DNA from: Sphaerimonospora mesophila NBRC 14179 = JCM 3151
Lineage (GTDB): Bacteria > Actinomycetota > Actinomycetes > Streptosporangiales > Streptosporangiaceae
Reading direction: 5' to 3'
NCBI GenBank assembly: GCA_001552515.1
Contig: BCRI01000003.1
Span: forward strand, 1 to 64,000
Length of the DNA: 64,000 nt
The notes under the pieces were generated by a model. It saw only the letters and a program-made list of their open reading frames with translations, was not told the DNA's origin and ran no database searches. Within the stretch, counting starts at the first letter, position 1, and each line of letters opens with the position of its first letter. Positions 51,190 through 59,223 of the stretch are shown one piece after another. Position numbers and translations under genes: made by a program.

Positions 51190-51291
51190 TGTACGGCCCT
51201 GCCTGTTGTACGGCCCTGCCTGTTGTACGGCCCTGCCTGTTGTACGGCCCTGCCTGTTGTACGGCCCTGCCTGTTGTACGGCCCTGCCTGT
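51190..51291. repeat. six perfect tandem copies of a 17-bp unit
   Basis: TGTACGGCCCTGCCTGT is repeated without any change from 51190 to 51291 (6 x 17 bp), directly downstream of the icd stop at 51314. Perfect identity implies recent or ongoing expansion; 17 is not a multiple of 3 and the repeat is not in a gene I can support. The unit contains GTAC and a CCCTGCC stretch but no self-complementary stem. Confidence 0.95.
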
Positions 51292-51313
51292 CTCGCCTGT
51301 CCGAGGGGACGGG

Positions 51314-52531
51314 TCAGGCCGACATCTTCTTCTTCAGGTTCTCGTCCAGGGCGGCGAGGAAGTCCTGGGTGGTCAGCCACTCGGCATCGCCGCCGACGAG
51401 GAGGGCGAGGTCCTTGGTCATCTGGCCGCCCTCGACGGTCTCGACGCAGACCTGCTCCAGCTTCTCGGCGAAGTCGATCACCTCGGGGGTGTTGTCGAGC
51501 TTGCCGCGGTGCTGCAGGCCCCGGGTCCACGCGAAGATCGAGGCGATCGGGTTCGTCGAGGTGGGCTTGCCCTGCTGGTGCTGACGGTAGTGGCGGGTCA
51601 CGGTGCCGTGGGCCGCCTCGGCCTCGACCGTACGGCCGTCGGGCGTCATGAGCACGCTGGTCATCAGGCCGAGCGAGCCGAAGCCCTGCGCCACCGTGTC
51701 GGACTGGACGTCGCCGTCGTAGTTCTTGCACGCCCAGACGTAGCCGCCCTCCCACTTGAGCGAGGCAGCCACCATGTCGTCGATCAGGCGGTGCTCGTAG
51801 GAGATGCCGGCGGCCTCGAAGTCGGCCTTGAACTCGCTCTCGTAGACCTCGGCGAAAATGTCCTTGAACCGGCCGTCGTACGCCTTGAGGATCGTGTTCT
51901 TGGTCGACAGGTAGACGGGGTAGCCGCGGTTGAGGCCGTACCGCATCGAGGCACGGGCGAAGTCGCGGATCGACTCGTCGAGGTTGTACATCGCCATCGC
52001 GACGCCCGAGCCCGGGAAGTCGAAGACGTTGAGCTCGATCGGCTCGCTGCCGTCCTTCGGCGTGAACGTCAGCGTCAGCGTGCCCTCGCCGGGGATCTTG
52101 ATGTCGGTGGCGCGGTACTGGTCGCCGAACGCGTGACGGCCGACGACGATCGGCTTGGTCCAGCCGGGCACCAGCCGGGGGATGTTGGACATGATGATCG
52201 GCTCACGGAAGATGACACCGCCGAGGATGTTGCGGATCGTCCCGTTCGGGGACTTCCACATCTTCTTGAGGCCGAACTCCTCGACGCGGGCCTCGTCCGG
52301 GGTGATCGTGGCGCACTTGACGCCGACGCCGTACTTCTTGATGGCGTTGGCGGCGTCGATCGTGACCTGGTCGTCGGTGGCGTCACGGTGCTCGATGCCG
52401 AGGTCGTAGTACTTCAGGTCGACGTCGAGGTAGGGAAGGATCAGCTGGTCCTTGATGAACTGCCAGATGATCCTCGTCATCTCGTCGCCGTCGAGTTCGA
52501 CGACCGGACCCGCTACCTTGATCTTGGGCAT
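51314..52531 (-). CDS. icd: NADP-dependent isocitrate dehydrogenase
   Basis: The 405-aa homodimeric type II isocitrate dehydrogenase (the type close to eukaryotic NADP-IDH) oxidises isocitrate to 2-oxoglutarate. Motifs: [25 protein letters not shown] (substrate Ser), [39 protein letters not shown], and [14 protein letters not shown] near the NADP site. ATG 52531 has GAAGGGGAAC. It belongs with the citrate synthase gene just upstream. Confidence 0.96.
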   Translation of the reverse strand: MPKIKVAGPVVELDGDEMTRIIWQFIKDQLILPYLDVDLKYYDLGIEHRDATDDQVTIDAANAIKKYGVGVKCATITPDEARVEEFGLKKMWKSPNGTIRNILGGVIFREPIIMSNIPRLVPGWTKPIVVGRHAFGDQYRATDIKIPGEGTLTLTFTPKDGSEPIELNVFDFPGSGVAMAMYNLDESIRDFARASMRYGLNRGYPVYLSTKNTILKAYDGRFKDIFAEVYESEFKADFEAAGISYEHRLIDDMVAASLKWEGGYVWACKNYDGDVQSDTVAQGFGSLGLMTSVLMTPDGRTVEAEAAHGTVTRHYRQHQQGKPTSTNPIASIFAWTRGLQHRGKLDNTPEVIDFAEKLEQVCVETVEGGQMTKDLALLVGGDAEWLTTQDFLAALDENLKKKMSA

Positions 52532-52638
52532 GCGTGGGGTTCCCCTTCTGAACTAACTGGCCAGACAGTCCTTTTTGAGGCTCACTGGCCGTTGAGGCTA
52601 TCGGATGGCTGTGGTAGCGCCTCGATCCAGGTCGCGGG

Positions 52639-52929
52639 CTACGGGTGGTGCAGGGACGGCAGCAGCAGGCTCAGCGAGCCCGCCACGAGGGCCGCCCCCA
52701 GCACGGCCAGCACAACGCTGTCGGTTTTGCGGCTCCGTACGGCCAGCATCCCGGCCCTGCGGCCGGAGCCGAAGTAGCGCAGCGCGGCCCCGACGAGGAG
52801 CGACGCCCCGATCACCACGCCGCCCACCCAGGGGGCCGCACCGAGGCCGACCGCGCAGAGCCCGGCACCCGCACCCGCCGTCACCAGCAGGTACGGTCTC
52901 CAGACCTGGCCCTTGCCGTTCGCCCTCAC
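52639..52929 (-). CDS. DUF3017-domain membrane protein
   Basis: The 96-aa product has three short membrane helices (YLLVTAGAGAGLCAVGLG, WVGGVVIGASLLVGAAL, VVLAVLGAALVAGSLSLLL) with FGSGRRAGMLAVRSRKTD between the second and third, typical of DUF3017, a small actinobacterial family usually found beside folD or malate dehydrogenase genes. GTG 52929 starts it just after the citrate synthase stop; a GTG at 52974 would overlap that gene by 35 bases. Function unknown. Confidence 0.75.
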   Translation of the reverse strand: MRANGKGQVWRPYLLVTAGAGAGLCAVGLGAAPWVGGVVIGASLLVGAALRYFGSGRRAGMLAVRSRKTDSVVLAVLGAALVAGSLSLLLPSLHHP

Positions 52930-52939
52930 ACCTGTCGGG

Positions 52940-54061
52940 TCACCGTTCGTCGATCGGCGTCCACTTCTGGTCACGCTCCCCGATGTACTCGCTGTCCGGC
53001 CGGATCAGCCGGTTGTCCGCGTGCTGCTCGATCACGTGTGCGGTCCATCCCGCCATCCGGCTGATGGAGAAGACCGGAGTGAACAGGTCCGTCGGGATGC
53101 CCAGGTAGTGGTAGACGGTCGCCGCGTAGAAGTCCACGTTCGGGTACAGGCCCTTCTCCGCGAAGACGACCTCCTCCATCTCCTTGGACATCCGATAGTA
53201 GGTGTCGTCGCCGGACGCCTCACCGAGTTCCCGCGACATCCGCCGCAGATGCGTCGCCCGGGGATCCTCCGTCTTGTAGACGCGATGCCCGAAGCCCATG
53301 ATCTTCTCGCCCGCCGCGAGCCTGTCCCGTACGGCCTGCGCCACGCCGCTCGGGTCCAACGCCTCCAGCGTACGCATGACCTGCTCGTTGGCGCCGCCGT
53401 GCAGTGGGCCCTTGAGCGTGCCGATGGCCGCCACGATCGCCGAGTGCATGTCGGACAGCGTGGCCGCGCAGACCCGGGCGGCGAACGTCGAGGCGTTCAT
53501 CGTGTGGTCGGCGTGCAGGACCAGACAGGTGTCGAAGATCTCCGTCTCGCGCGGCGACGGCCGCCGGCCGGTGATCTGCAGCAGGAAGTTGGCTGCGACG
53601 CCGAGCTCGGGATCCGGCTCCGGAGTCGCGGCACCGGTCCTGGCGGCGTGATAGCGGGCGACCAGGATCGGCTGCTGGGCCGTCAGCCGCGCCGCCTTTC
53701 TGCGGTTGGCGTCTGCGGCGTTGGAGTTCTTGTCCGGGTCCTCGGCCCCCGACAGCGAGACCAGCGTGCGCAGCGCCGCCATCGGCTCCTGCTTCTCGGC
53801 GATCTCGGCGATGTTGTTCTCTGCCAGTCCGCCGAGGCCGCGTCCCCGGGCCAGCTCGGCGCCGTAGTCGGCAAGCTGGTCGCGGGTCGGCAGCGTTCCG
53901 CGCTGGAGTAGGTGGGCGATCTCTTCGAAGGTGGTTCGGCCGGCCAGGTCGTGGATGTCGTAGCCACGATAGAAGAGCCGACCCGCCTTGCCGTCGATGT
54001 CACTCAGCGCTGTCGACGCGGCGACGACATCGGCAAGGCCTTTGGTGGGCTTGTCCGCCAT
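52940..54061 (-). CDS. citrate synthase (2-methylcitrate synthase-like length)
   Basis: The 373-aa type I/short citrate synthase condenses oxaloacetate with acetyl-CoA (or propionyl-CoA). Catalytic residues are in LVLHADHTMNAS (His), MGFGHRVYKTEDPR (His and Arg) and YPNVDFYAATVYHYLGIP (Asp). Its length is that of the Gram-positive CitZ/PrpC group, so it could also accept propionyl-CoA. ATG 54061 has GGAGGAAA 6 bases upstream. A longer frame upstream is not coding-like. It is divergent from the FHA-HTH gene. Confidence 0.93.
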   Translation of the reverse strand: MADKPTKGLADVVAASTALSDIDGKAGRLFYRGYDIHDLAGRTTFEEIAHLLQRGTLPTRDQLADYGAELARGRGLGGLAENNIAEIAEKQEPMAALRTLVSLSGAEDPDKNSNAADANRRKAARLTAQQPILVARYHAARTGAATPEPDPELGVAANFLLQITGRRPSPRETEIFDTCLVLHADHTMNASTFAARVCAATLSDMHSAIVAAIGTLKGPLHGGANEQVMRTLEALDPSGVAQAVRDRLAAGEKIMGFGHRVYKTEDPRATHLRRMSRELGEASGDDTYYRMSKEMEEVVFAEKGLYPNVDFYAATVYHYLGIPTDLFTPVFSISRMAGWTAHVIEQHADNRLIRPDSEYIGERDQKWTPIDER

Positions 54062-54121
54062 GGGATTTCCTCCGCTTATCTTCTCCCGAAGTCTACCCGT
54101 GAGCAGACAAATCGCCCATGA

Positions 54122-54135
54122 CTGGTCCAGACCAG
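54122..54135. promoter_or_regulatory. inverted repeat in the citrate synthase/FHA-HTH divergent region
   Basis: CTGGTC-CA-GACCAG is a perfect 6+2+6 inverted repeat, 61 bp upstream of the citrate synthase start. A second hairpin (CCCACC/GGTGGG, 54172-54189) follows. It is a candidate operator for either gene. Confidence 0.4.
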
Positions 54136-54241
54136 CGACAAGAATGATTCTGCTCCTCGTAAAGGAGATTCCCCACCGCCACGGGTGGGTAAGCCGGACG
54201 TGTAGCGAAAGTAACGGCGGGCTACCTGGGGAGGAACTGCC

Positions 54242-54895
54242 GTGGAGGGGCCGTTCATTCGGATCGAGGACAGCGGCGAGATCATACCGCTGCGCCCCGA
54301 CATCACCACGGTCGGTCGTGGGCGAGGCGTGGACATCCGGCTGACCGATCCGAGCGTGTCGCGGCTGCACGCCGAATTCGTCCGTCGCGGACCCTATCTG
54401 TACGTCGTGGATCTGGGTCTGTCCCGCAACGGCACCCGTGTGAACGGCAGGCCGATCGCCCGGAGGGTGCTCGACGACGGCGACGTCGTCTCGTTCGGGG
54501 CCGCCCGCGCCCGCGTCGGCGGGATTCCCAGAGAGGACCTCGCCCCCGAGGTCGAGCTGCGGCGGGCCGCCGCACCCGAGCTGACCCGCCGCGAGGTCGA
54601 CGTGCTCACGTCGCTGTGCCGGCCCGCCCTGTCGGACGAGGCCTTCGTGGCCCCGGCGACGGCCAGGGAGATCGCCGATGACCTGGTCGTGACGGAGGCG
54701 GCCGTCAAGCAGCACCTGCTGCGGCTTTACCAGAAGTTCCGCATCCCGGAGGGGAGCAACCGGCGGACCCGGCTGGCCAACGAGGTCGTGGCCCTGGGCC
54801 TGGTGCGGCCCACCCCCGTCGTGCCGCCACAGCGGGCCACCGGGCCGGTCGACCCGGAGCACCAGCGAGCCGCCGCCGGCCGACGCGCCAGCTGA
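54242..54895 (+). CDS. FHA-domain protein with C-terminal LuxR/winged-helix-like HTH
   Basis: The 217-aa protein has an FHA domain (about 1-95: ITTVGRGRGVDIRLTDPSVSRLHAEF, then SRNGTRVNG, the phosphothreonine-binding loops GRG, SRLH and NGT). A region ELTRREVDVLTSLCRPAL, ATAREIADDLVVTEAAVKQHLLRLYQKF and RTRLANEVVALGL follows, the layout of LuxR-type helix-turn-helix domains (about 110-185). It could read a kinase signal and control genes; a Ser/Thr kinase gene lies 3 kb away and the citrate synthase gene is divergent. GTG 54242 has GGGGAGGAAC. Confidence 0.85.
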   Translation: MEGPFIRIEDSGEIIPLRPDITTVGRGRGVDIRLTDPSVSRLHAEFVRRGPYLYVVDLGLSRNGTRVNGRPIARRVLDDGDVVSFGAARARVGGIPREDLAPEVELRRAAAPELTRREVDVLTSLCRPALSDEAFVAPATAREIADDLVVTEAAVKQHLLRLYQKFRIPEGSNRRTRLANEVVALGLVRPTPVVPPQRATGPVDPEHQRAAAGRRAS

Positions 54896-54931
54896 CTGGA
54901 ACGTGCCCTGAGCGCACCCGTGATCTCGGGG

Positions 54932-55777
54932 TCAGCCGCGCTCGGCGGCCTCGACCACGTTGGCGAGCAGCATCGCCCGGGTCATCGGTCCGACCCCGCC
55001 CGGGTTCGGAGCGACGAATCCCGCCACATCGGCCACGTCCGGCGCCACGTCGCCGGCGAGCTTCCCGTCGACCCGGGAGACGCCCACGTCGAGCACGGCC
55101 GCGCCCGGCTTGACCATCTCCGCGGTCACCAGGCCGGGCACACCGGCGGCCGCCACGACGATGTCGGCCTTCCTGACGTGGTCCGCCAGGTCACGGGTCC
55201 CGGTGTGGCAGAGGGTCACCGTCGCGTTCTCGGTACGCCGGGTGAGCAGCAGCCCGAGCGGACGGCCCACCGTGATCCCCCGGCCGATCACCGCGACCTC
55301 GGCCCCCTTGATCGGCACGCCGTACTCCTGCAGGAGCGCCACGATGCCGCGCGGCGTACACGGCAGCGGCGCGTCGACCATGTGCACGAGGCGGCCGAGG
55401 TTGACCGGGTGCAGGCCGTCGGCGTCCTTGCCGGGGTCCATCCGCTCGATGAGCGCCTGCGTGTCCAGTTGCCGGGGCAGCGGGAGTTGGATGATGTAAC
55501 CGGTGCAGGCCGGGTCGGCGTTGAGCTCGTCGACGGCGGCCATCACGTCCGCCTGGCTCGCGTCGGCCGGCAGGTCCTTACGGATGGAGGCGATGCCGAC
55601 CTCGGCGCAGTCACGGTGCTTGCCCGCCACATATATCTGACTGCCCGGATCCTCGCCCACCAGGATCGTGCCGAGGCCCGGGACGATGCCCCTGGCCGCC
55701 AGCGCCTTGACCCGATCCGCGAGATCGGCCTTGATCTTGGCCGCCGTCGCCTTGCCGTCCAGAATCCGCGCGCTCAT
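54932..55777 (-). CDS. folD: bifunctional methylenetetrahydrofolate dehydrogenase/cyclohydrolase
   Basis: The 281-aa enzyme interconverts 5,10-methylene-THF and 10-formyl-THF. It has the catalytic region [16 protein letters not shown] (YxxxK), [26 protein letters not shown], and the dinucleotide motif [16 protein letters not shown]. 10-formyl-THF feeds purN and purH next door. ATG 55777 is clear; the gene is convergent with the FHA-HTH gene. Confidence 0.96.
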   Translation of the reverse strand: MSARILDGKATAAKIKADLADRVKALAARGIVPGLGTILVGEDPGSQIYVAGKHRDCAEVGIASIRKDLPADASQADVMAAVDELNADPACTGYIIQLPLPRQLDTQALIERMDPGKDADGLHPVNLGRLVHMVDAPLPCTPRGIVALLQEYGVPIKGAEVAVIGRGITVGRPLGLLLTRRTENATVTLCHTGTRDLADHVRKADIVVAAAGVPGLVTAEMVKPGAAVLDVGVSRVDGKLAGDVAPDVADVAGFVAPNPGGVGPMTRAMLLANVVEAAERG

Positions 55778-55833
55778 GCGGCCATCCTCCCACGGCCCTC
55801 GTTCCGCCTCGCATCCATCTGTGTCAGCCTCAG

Positions 55834-56001
55834 TCAGCGCTGTTCACGCCTCTCGATGATGCGGCGGGTGAAGGGGATGAACTCCACGACCCGCCAGCCG
55901 AAGTAGCCGGCGGCGATGGCGACGAAGATCAGGACGATCGGGCTGCTCCCCAGCTCGTTCATCAGGATCAGAGAGTTCGCCACGACGTCGAGCAGAGGCA
56001 T
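55834..56001 (-). CDS. 55-aa single-helix membrane protein
   Basis: A short frame [53 protein letters not shown] encodes one hydrophobic helix with a basic C-terminal tail. Codon use is gene-like with G/C at almost all third positions, and CTGGAG lies upstream of ATG 56001. It sits between purH (after its terminator) and folD on the same strand. I do not recognise a family. Confidence 0.6.
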   Translation of the reverse strand: MPLLDVVANSLILMNELGSSPIVLIFVAIAAGYFGWRVVEFIPFTRRIIERREQR

Positions 56002-56096
56002 GAGGACTCCAGGGCAGAGGAAGGGGCAGGAAAACCGCGCCCAAGAGTATCCGACCGCTTGACCCGTTTATCCCTTTTTCCCCAAAAACTGCCCAC

Positions 56097-56126
56097 GGTT
56101 CGGTACGGCGAGAGCCGTACCGAACC
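56097..56126 (-). terminator. rho-independent terminator after purH
   Basis: On the minus strand GGTTCGGTACGGC pairs perfectly over 13 bp with GCCGTACCGAACC around a 4-base loop, 18 bp after the purH stop, and is followed within 10 bases by TTTTTGGGG. This is the clearest intrinsic terminator in the window. Confidence 0.8.
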
Positions 56127-56143
56127 GAACCGAGCCGAGCCGG

Positions 56144-57691
56144 TCAGTGGAAGAAGTGGCGGGTGCCGGTGAAGTAGAGCGTGATGCCCGCCTCGGCGGC
56201 GGCCGCGACGACCTCCTCGTCCCGGATCGAGCCGCCGGGCTCGACGATCGCCTTCACCCCGGCCTCGGCCAGCACCTGGAGACCGTCGGGGAAGGGGAAG
56301 TAGGCGTCGGACGCCCCGACGGAGCCCGCAGCGCGCTCTCCCGCGCGCGCCACCGCGAGACGCGCCGAGTCGACCCGGTTGACCTGGCCCATGCCGACGC
56401 CCACGGTGGCGCCGCCCGACGCCAGCAGGATGGCGTTCGACTTCACGGAACGGCAGGCCCGCCACGCGAACGCCAGGTCGGCCAGCACCTCGGGCGAGGC
56501 CGCCTCGCCCGTCTTGAGTTCCCAGGTGGCCGGGTCGTCGCCCGGCGCGTCCACCCGGTCGGCCGTCTGCACGAGCAGCCCGCCGTCGATCCGGCGGAAC
56601 TCCGACGGGTTGTCCGGGCCGGTCGGGCAGGCGAGCAGCCGGATGTTCTTCTTCCCGCGCAGCACCTCGAGCGCGTCGGCCGCGAACGACGGCGCGACGA
56701 CCACCTCCGTGAAGATCTGCGCGATCTGCTCGGCGAGCTCGCGGGTGACCTCGCGGTTGACCGCGATCACGCCGCCGTACGCCGACACGGGGTCGCACTC
56801 GTGGGCCTTGCGGTGGGCCTCGGCCACGTCGGCGCCCACCGCGATGCCGCAGGGGTTGGCATGCTTGATGATCGCCACGCACGGGCGGTCGAAGTCCCAC
56901 GCCGCGCGCCACGCCGCGTCGGCGTCCACGTAGTTGTTGTAGGACATCTCCTTGCCGTGCAGCTGTTCGGCGTTGGCCAGGCCGTCCTGCTGTCCGGAGT
57001 AAAGCGCGGCGCCCTGGTGGGGGTTCTCGCCGTAGCGCAGGACCGCCCGGCGCCGCCAGGCCGCGCCCATGAACGCCGGCCACTCCCCGACGCCGTCGGG
57101 GGCGTACACGCCGGCGAACCACGACGCCACCGCGACGTCGTAGGCGGCCGTGTGCGCGTAGGCCGTCGCGGCCAGCCGCCGCCGCTCGGTCAGCGTGAAC
57201 CCGCCCTCGGCCACCGCCGCGAGCGCCTCGCCGTACGCCGAGGGATCCACGACGACGGCGACCGTGCCGTGGTTCTTCGCCGCCGCGCGGATCATCGCCG
57301 GGCCGCCGATGTCGATCTGCTCGACGCACTCCGCGTCGGACGCGCCCGAGGCGACCGTCTCCGCGAACGGATAGAGGTTGATCACCGCGAGCTGGAACGG
57401 CTCGATCTCCAGCTCCTCCAGCTGCTTGACGTGCGAGGCCTTCGCCCCGTCGGCGAGCAGACCGGCGTGCACCCGGGGATGCAGGGTCTTGACCCGCCCG
57501 TCCAGGCACTCGGGGAAGCCGGTGAGCGACTCCACCTTGGTCACCGGGACGCCGAAGGACGCGATCGCGGCGGCGGTGCCACCGGTCGAGACGATCTCTA
57601 CGCCCGCGGCGTCGAGCCCCCGGGCCAGCTCCTCCAGCCCCGTCTTGTCGTATACCGCGATCAGCGCGCGCCTAATGGCGATGCGGGTCAC
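56144..57691 (-). CDS. purH: AICAR transformylase/IMP cyclohydrolase
   Basis: The 515-aa bifunctional enzyme does the last two steps of IMP synthesis. The N-terminal MGS-like domain has SVYDKTGL-like [15 protein letters not shown] and STGGTAAAI; the AICARFT domain has [24 protein letters not shown] and FPFPDGL. GTG 57691 overlaps the purN stop as GTGA with GGAGG 9 bases upstream; ATG 57718 would overlap purN by 31 bases. It is translationally coupled to purN. Confidence 0.96.
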   Translation of the reverse strand: MTRIAIRRALIAVYDKTGLEELARGLDAAGVEIVSTGGTAAAIASFGVPVTKVESLTGFPECLDGRVKTLHPRVHAGLLADGAKASHVKQLEELEIEPFQLAVINLYPFAETVASGASDAECVEQIDIGGPAMIRAAAKNHGTVAVVVDPSAYGEALAAVAEGGFTLTERRRLAATAYAHTAAYDVAVASWFAGVYAPDGVGEWPAFMGAAWRRRAVLRYGENPHQGAALYSGQQDGLANAEQLHGKEMSYNNYVDADAAWRAAWDFDRPCVAIIKHANPCGIAVGADVAEAHRKAHECDPVSAYGGVIAVNREVTRELAEQIAQIFTEVVVAPSFAADALEVLRGKKNIRLLACPTGPDNPSEFRRIDGGLLVQTADRVDAPGDDPATWELKTGEAASPEVLADLAFAWRACRSVKSNAILLASGGATVGVGMGQVNRVDSARLAVARAGERAAGSVGASDAYFPFPDGLQVLAEAGVKAIVEPGGSIRDEEVVAAAAEAGITLYFTGTRHFFH

Positions 57692-58371
57692 CTCGTCGTC
57701 CCTCCTGGTTCCTGACATTGCTGGAAGCTCTCCTCCGGGCCCGTACGGCCCGCGCCGCCGGACTCGTCCGTACGGCCGATGCGCACGGTGCGGCCGGTCA
57801 CGGCCCAGCCCTCCCGGGCCATCCGGCCCACGACCTCGACGAGCAGCCCGCGCTCGACGGTCTTGATCCGCTCGTGCAGGGTCTGTTCGTCGTCACCCTC
57901 CCGTACGGCCACCGCCTCCTGGGCGATCACCGGGCCGGTGTCCACGCCCGCGTCGACGAGGTGGACCGTGCAGCCGGTGAGCCGGACGCCGTAGGCGAGG
58001 GCATCGCGGACCGCGTGCGCGCCCGGAAACGCGGGCAGCAGCGCGGGATGGGTGTTGACCACGGGAAACGCCGCCAGCACGCGCGGGCCGAGGATCTTCA
58101 TGAACCCGGCGGAGACCACCAGATCCGGCCTGTGCTCGGCGATGCGGGCGGCGAGGGCGGCGTCCCATTCATCGCGGTTCGCGTAGTCGCTCACCTGCTC
58201 CACGAAGGTCTGCACACCCGCGCGTTCGGCCCGGGCCAGGCCTTCGATGCCGTGGCGGTCCGCGCCGACGGCGACCACACGCGCGCCGAACGCGGCACTG
58301 GCCGTGGCATCCAGCAGGGCTTGTAGATTGGTCCCCGAACCGGAGACGAGGACCACGAGCCGGAAGGACAG
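57688..58371 (-). CDS. purN: phosphoribosylglycinamide formyltransferase, likely CTG start
   Basis: The 227-aa enzyme formylates GAR with 10-formyl-THF. It has [54 protein letters not shown] and [15 protein letters not shown] with the catalytic Asn, His and Asp. No ATG, GTG or TTG precedes the conserved first strand in reach of a ribosome site. CTG 58371 is 7 bases behind AAGGAG and gives (M)[13 protein letters not shown] 58356 would cut the first strand and lies 21 bases from that site. Confidence 0.93.
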   Translation of the reverse strand: MSFRLVVLVSGSGTNLQALLDATASAAFGARVVAVGADRHGIEGLARAERAGVQTFVEQVSDYANRDEWDAALAARIAEHRPDLVVSAGFMKILGPRVLAAFPVVNTHPALLPAFPGAHAVRDALAYGVRLTGCTVHLVDAGVDTGPVIAQEAVAVREGDDEQTLHERIKTVERGLLVEVVGRMAREGWAVTGRTVRIGRTDESGGAGRTGPEESFQQCQEPGGTTR

Positions 58372-58561
58372 GGCGGAACTCCTTCGTGAGCAGGCTTCGT
58401 TTTGCAGGTGACCATCGTGAGATGGTTCCTTGGAAGACGATCGGTGAGACCGTCCCCGCGCGGCGAACGGGATGGCCCCGGCACGAAAAGCGTATCGGGC
58501 GCCGACCACCACGATCCACGACGGTCCACCCCCAGACGACGCGAGGCGAGGCGAGGAGAAC

Positions 58562-58966
58562 GTGACAGCACCCCTCCAGATGTCGGCCCCCGAGACGGGC
58601 GGCCGAAGGGCGCTCGCGCTGGCGATCATGGCGCTGGTGTTCACGGTGATGCTGCCCGCCGCCGGGCTGGCGCTGTCGATCTTCGGCGTCATACTGGCCA
58701 TCCGCGACCTGCGCGCGCTTCAGGCGGCGAAGCAGCGGATCGGAATGGCGACCGGCGCCATCGTGATCTCGTCCATCGCATTCATGCTGGGCCTGATGAT
58801 GACCGTGTTCCAGTTCTACTTCTCCGCCGAGCTCGCCGCCTACACCGAGTGCCGCAAGGGCGCGGGAACGGTCGAGGCCCAGCAGCACTGCTCCGACCAG
58901 CTCATGCGGTCGCTGGAAAAGAAGCTCGGCGTCACCCTCCCGGCCGACTTCCCCGCCCCCGCCTGA
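58562..58966 (+). CDS. DUF4190-like small membrane protein
   Basis: The 134-aa product has two membrane helices (ALAIMALVFTVMLPAAGLALSIFGVIL and GAIVISSIAFMLGLMMTVFQFYF) linked by AIRDLRALQAAKQRIG, then an outside tail with two cysteines (YTECRKGAG and QQHCSDQL) that could be disulfide-bonded. This is the layout of DUF4190-type proteins. GTG 58562 has GAGGAGAA 2 bases upstream. It is divergent from purN. Confidence 0.72.
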   Translation: MTAPLQMSAPETGGRRALALAIMALVFTVMLPAAGLALSIFGVILAIRDLRALQAAKQRIGMATGAIVISSIAFMLGLMMTVFQFYFSAELAAYTECRKGAGTVEAQQHCSDQLMRSLEKKLGVTLPADFPAPA

Positions 58967-58991
58967 ACGAGTCCCGTGGCCTGGTCGGCGG

Positions 58992-59075
58992 TCATCCGCC
59001 CAGGCCACGCAGCAGTACGGCCAGCCCCTCGTAGAACTCCCGCTCGACATCGACGTTCCGTGCCGCGCGGTCTCG
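58992..59075 (-). pseudogene. possible C-terminal remnant of a TetR-type regulator
   Basis: The minus-strand frame ending at 58992 reads ARNVDVEREFYEGLAVLLRGLGG, much like the C-terminus of TetR-family regulators. No HTH domain or start lies upstream; the frame is arginine-rich and not gene-like beyond about 59080. Probably a remnant, but the match is short. Confidence 0.3.
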
Positions 59076-59223
59076 GCCAGGTGGGGCGGTCGATCTCCCG
59101 TTCGCCGTCGTCGCCGGCCGTCGACGAGCTGCTGGAACTGGCCGCTCGCAGGCGAGAGCACGCACCGACCGTCGTCTCAGGGGAACCCGATGGATTTCCA
59201 CACGGTGTCCACGGGGGGAGGGG

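Noticed and set aside
52940-54862. Extended citrate synthase of 640 aa
   Set aside because: Sequence upstream of 54061 is the reverse of the FHA-HTH gene; the GGAGGAAA site and family length fix the start at 54061.
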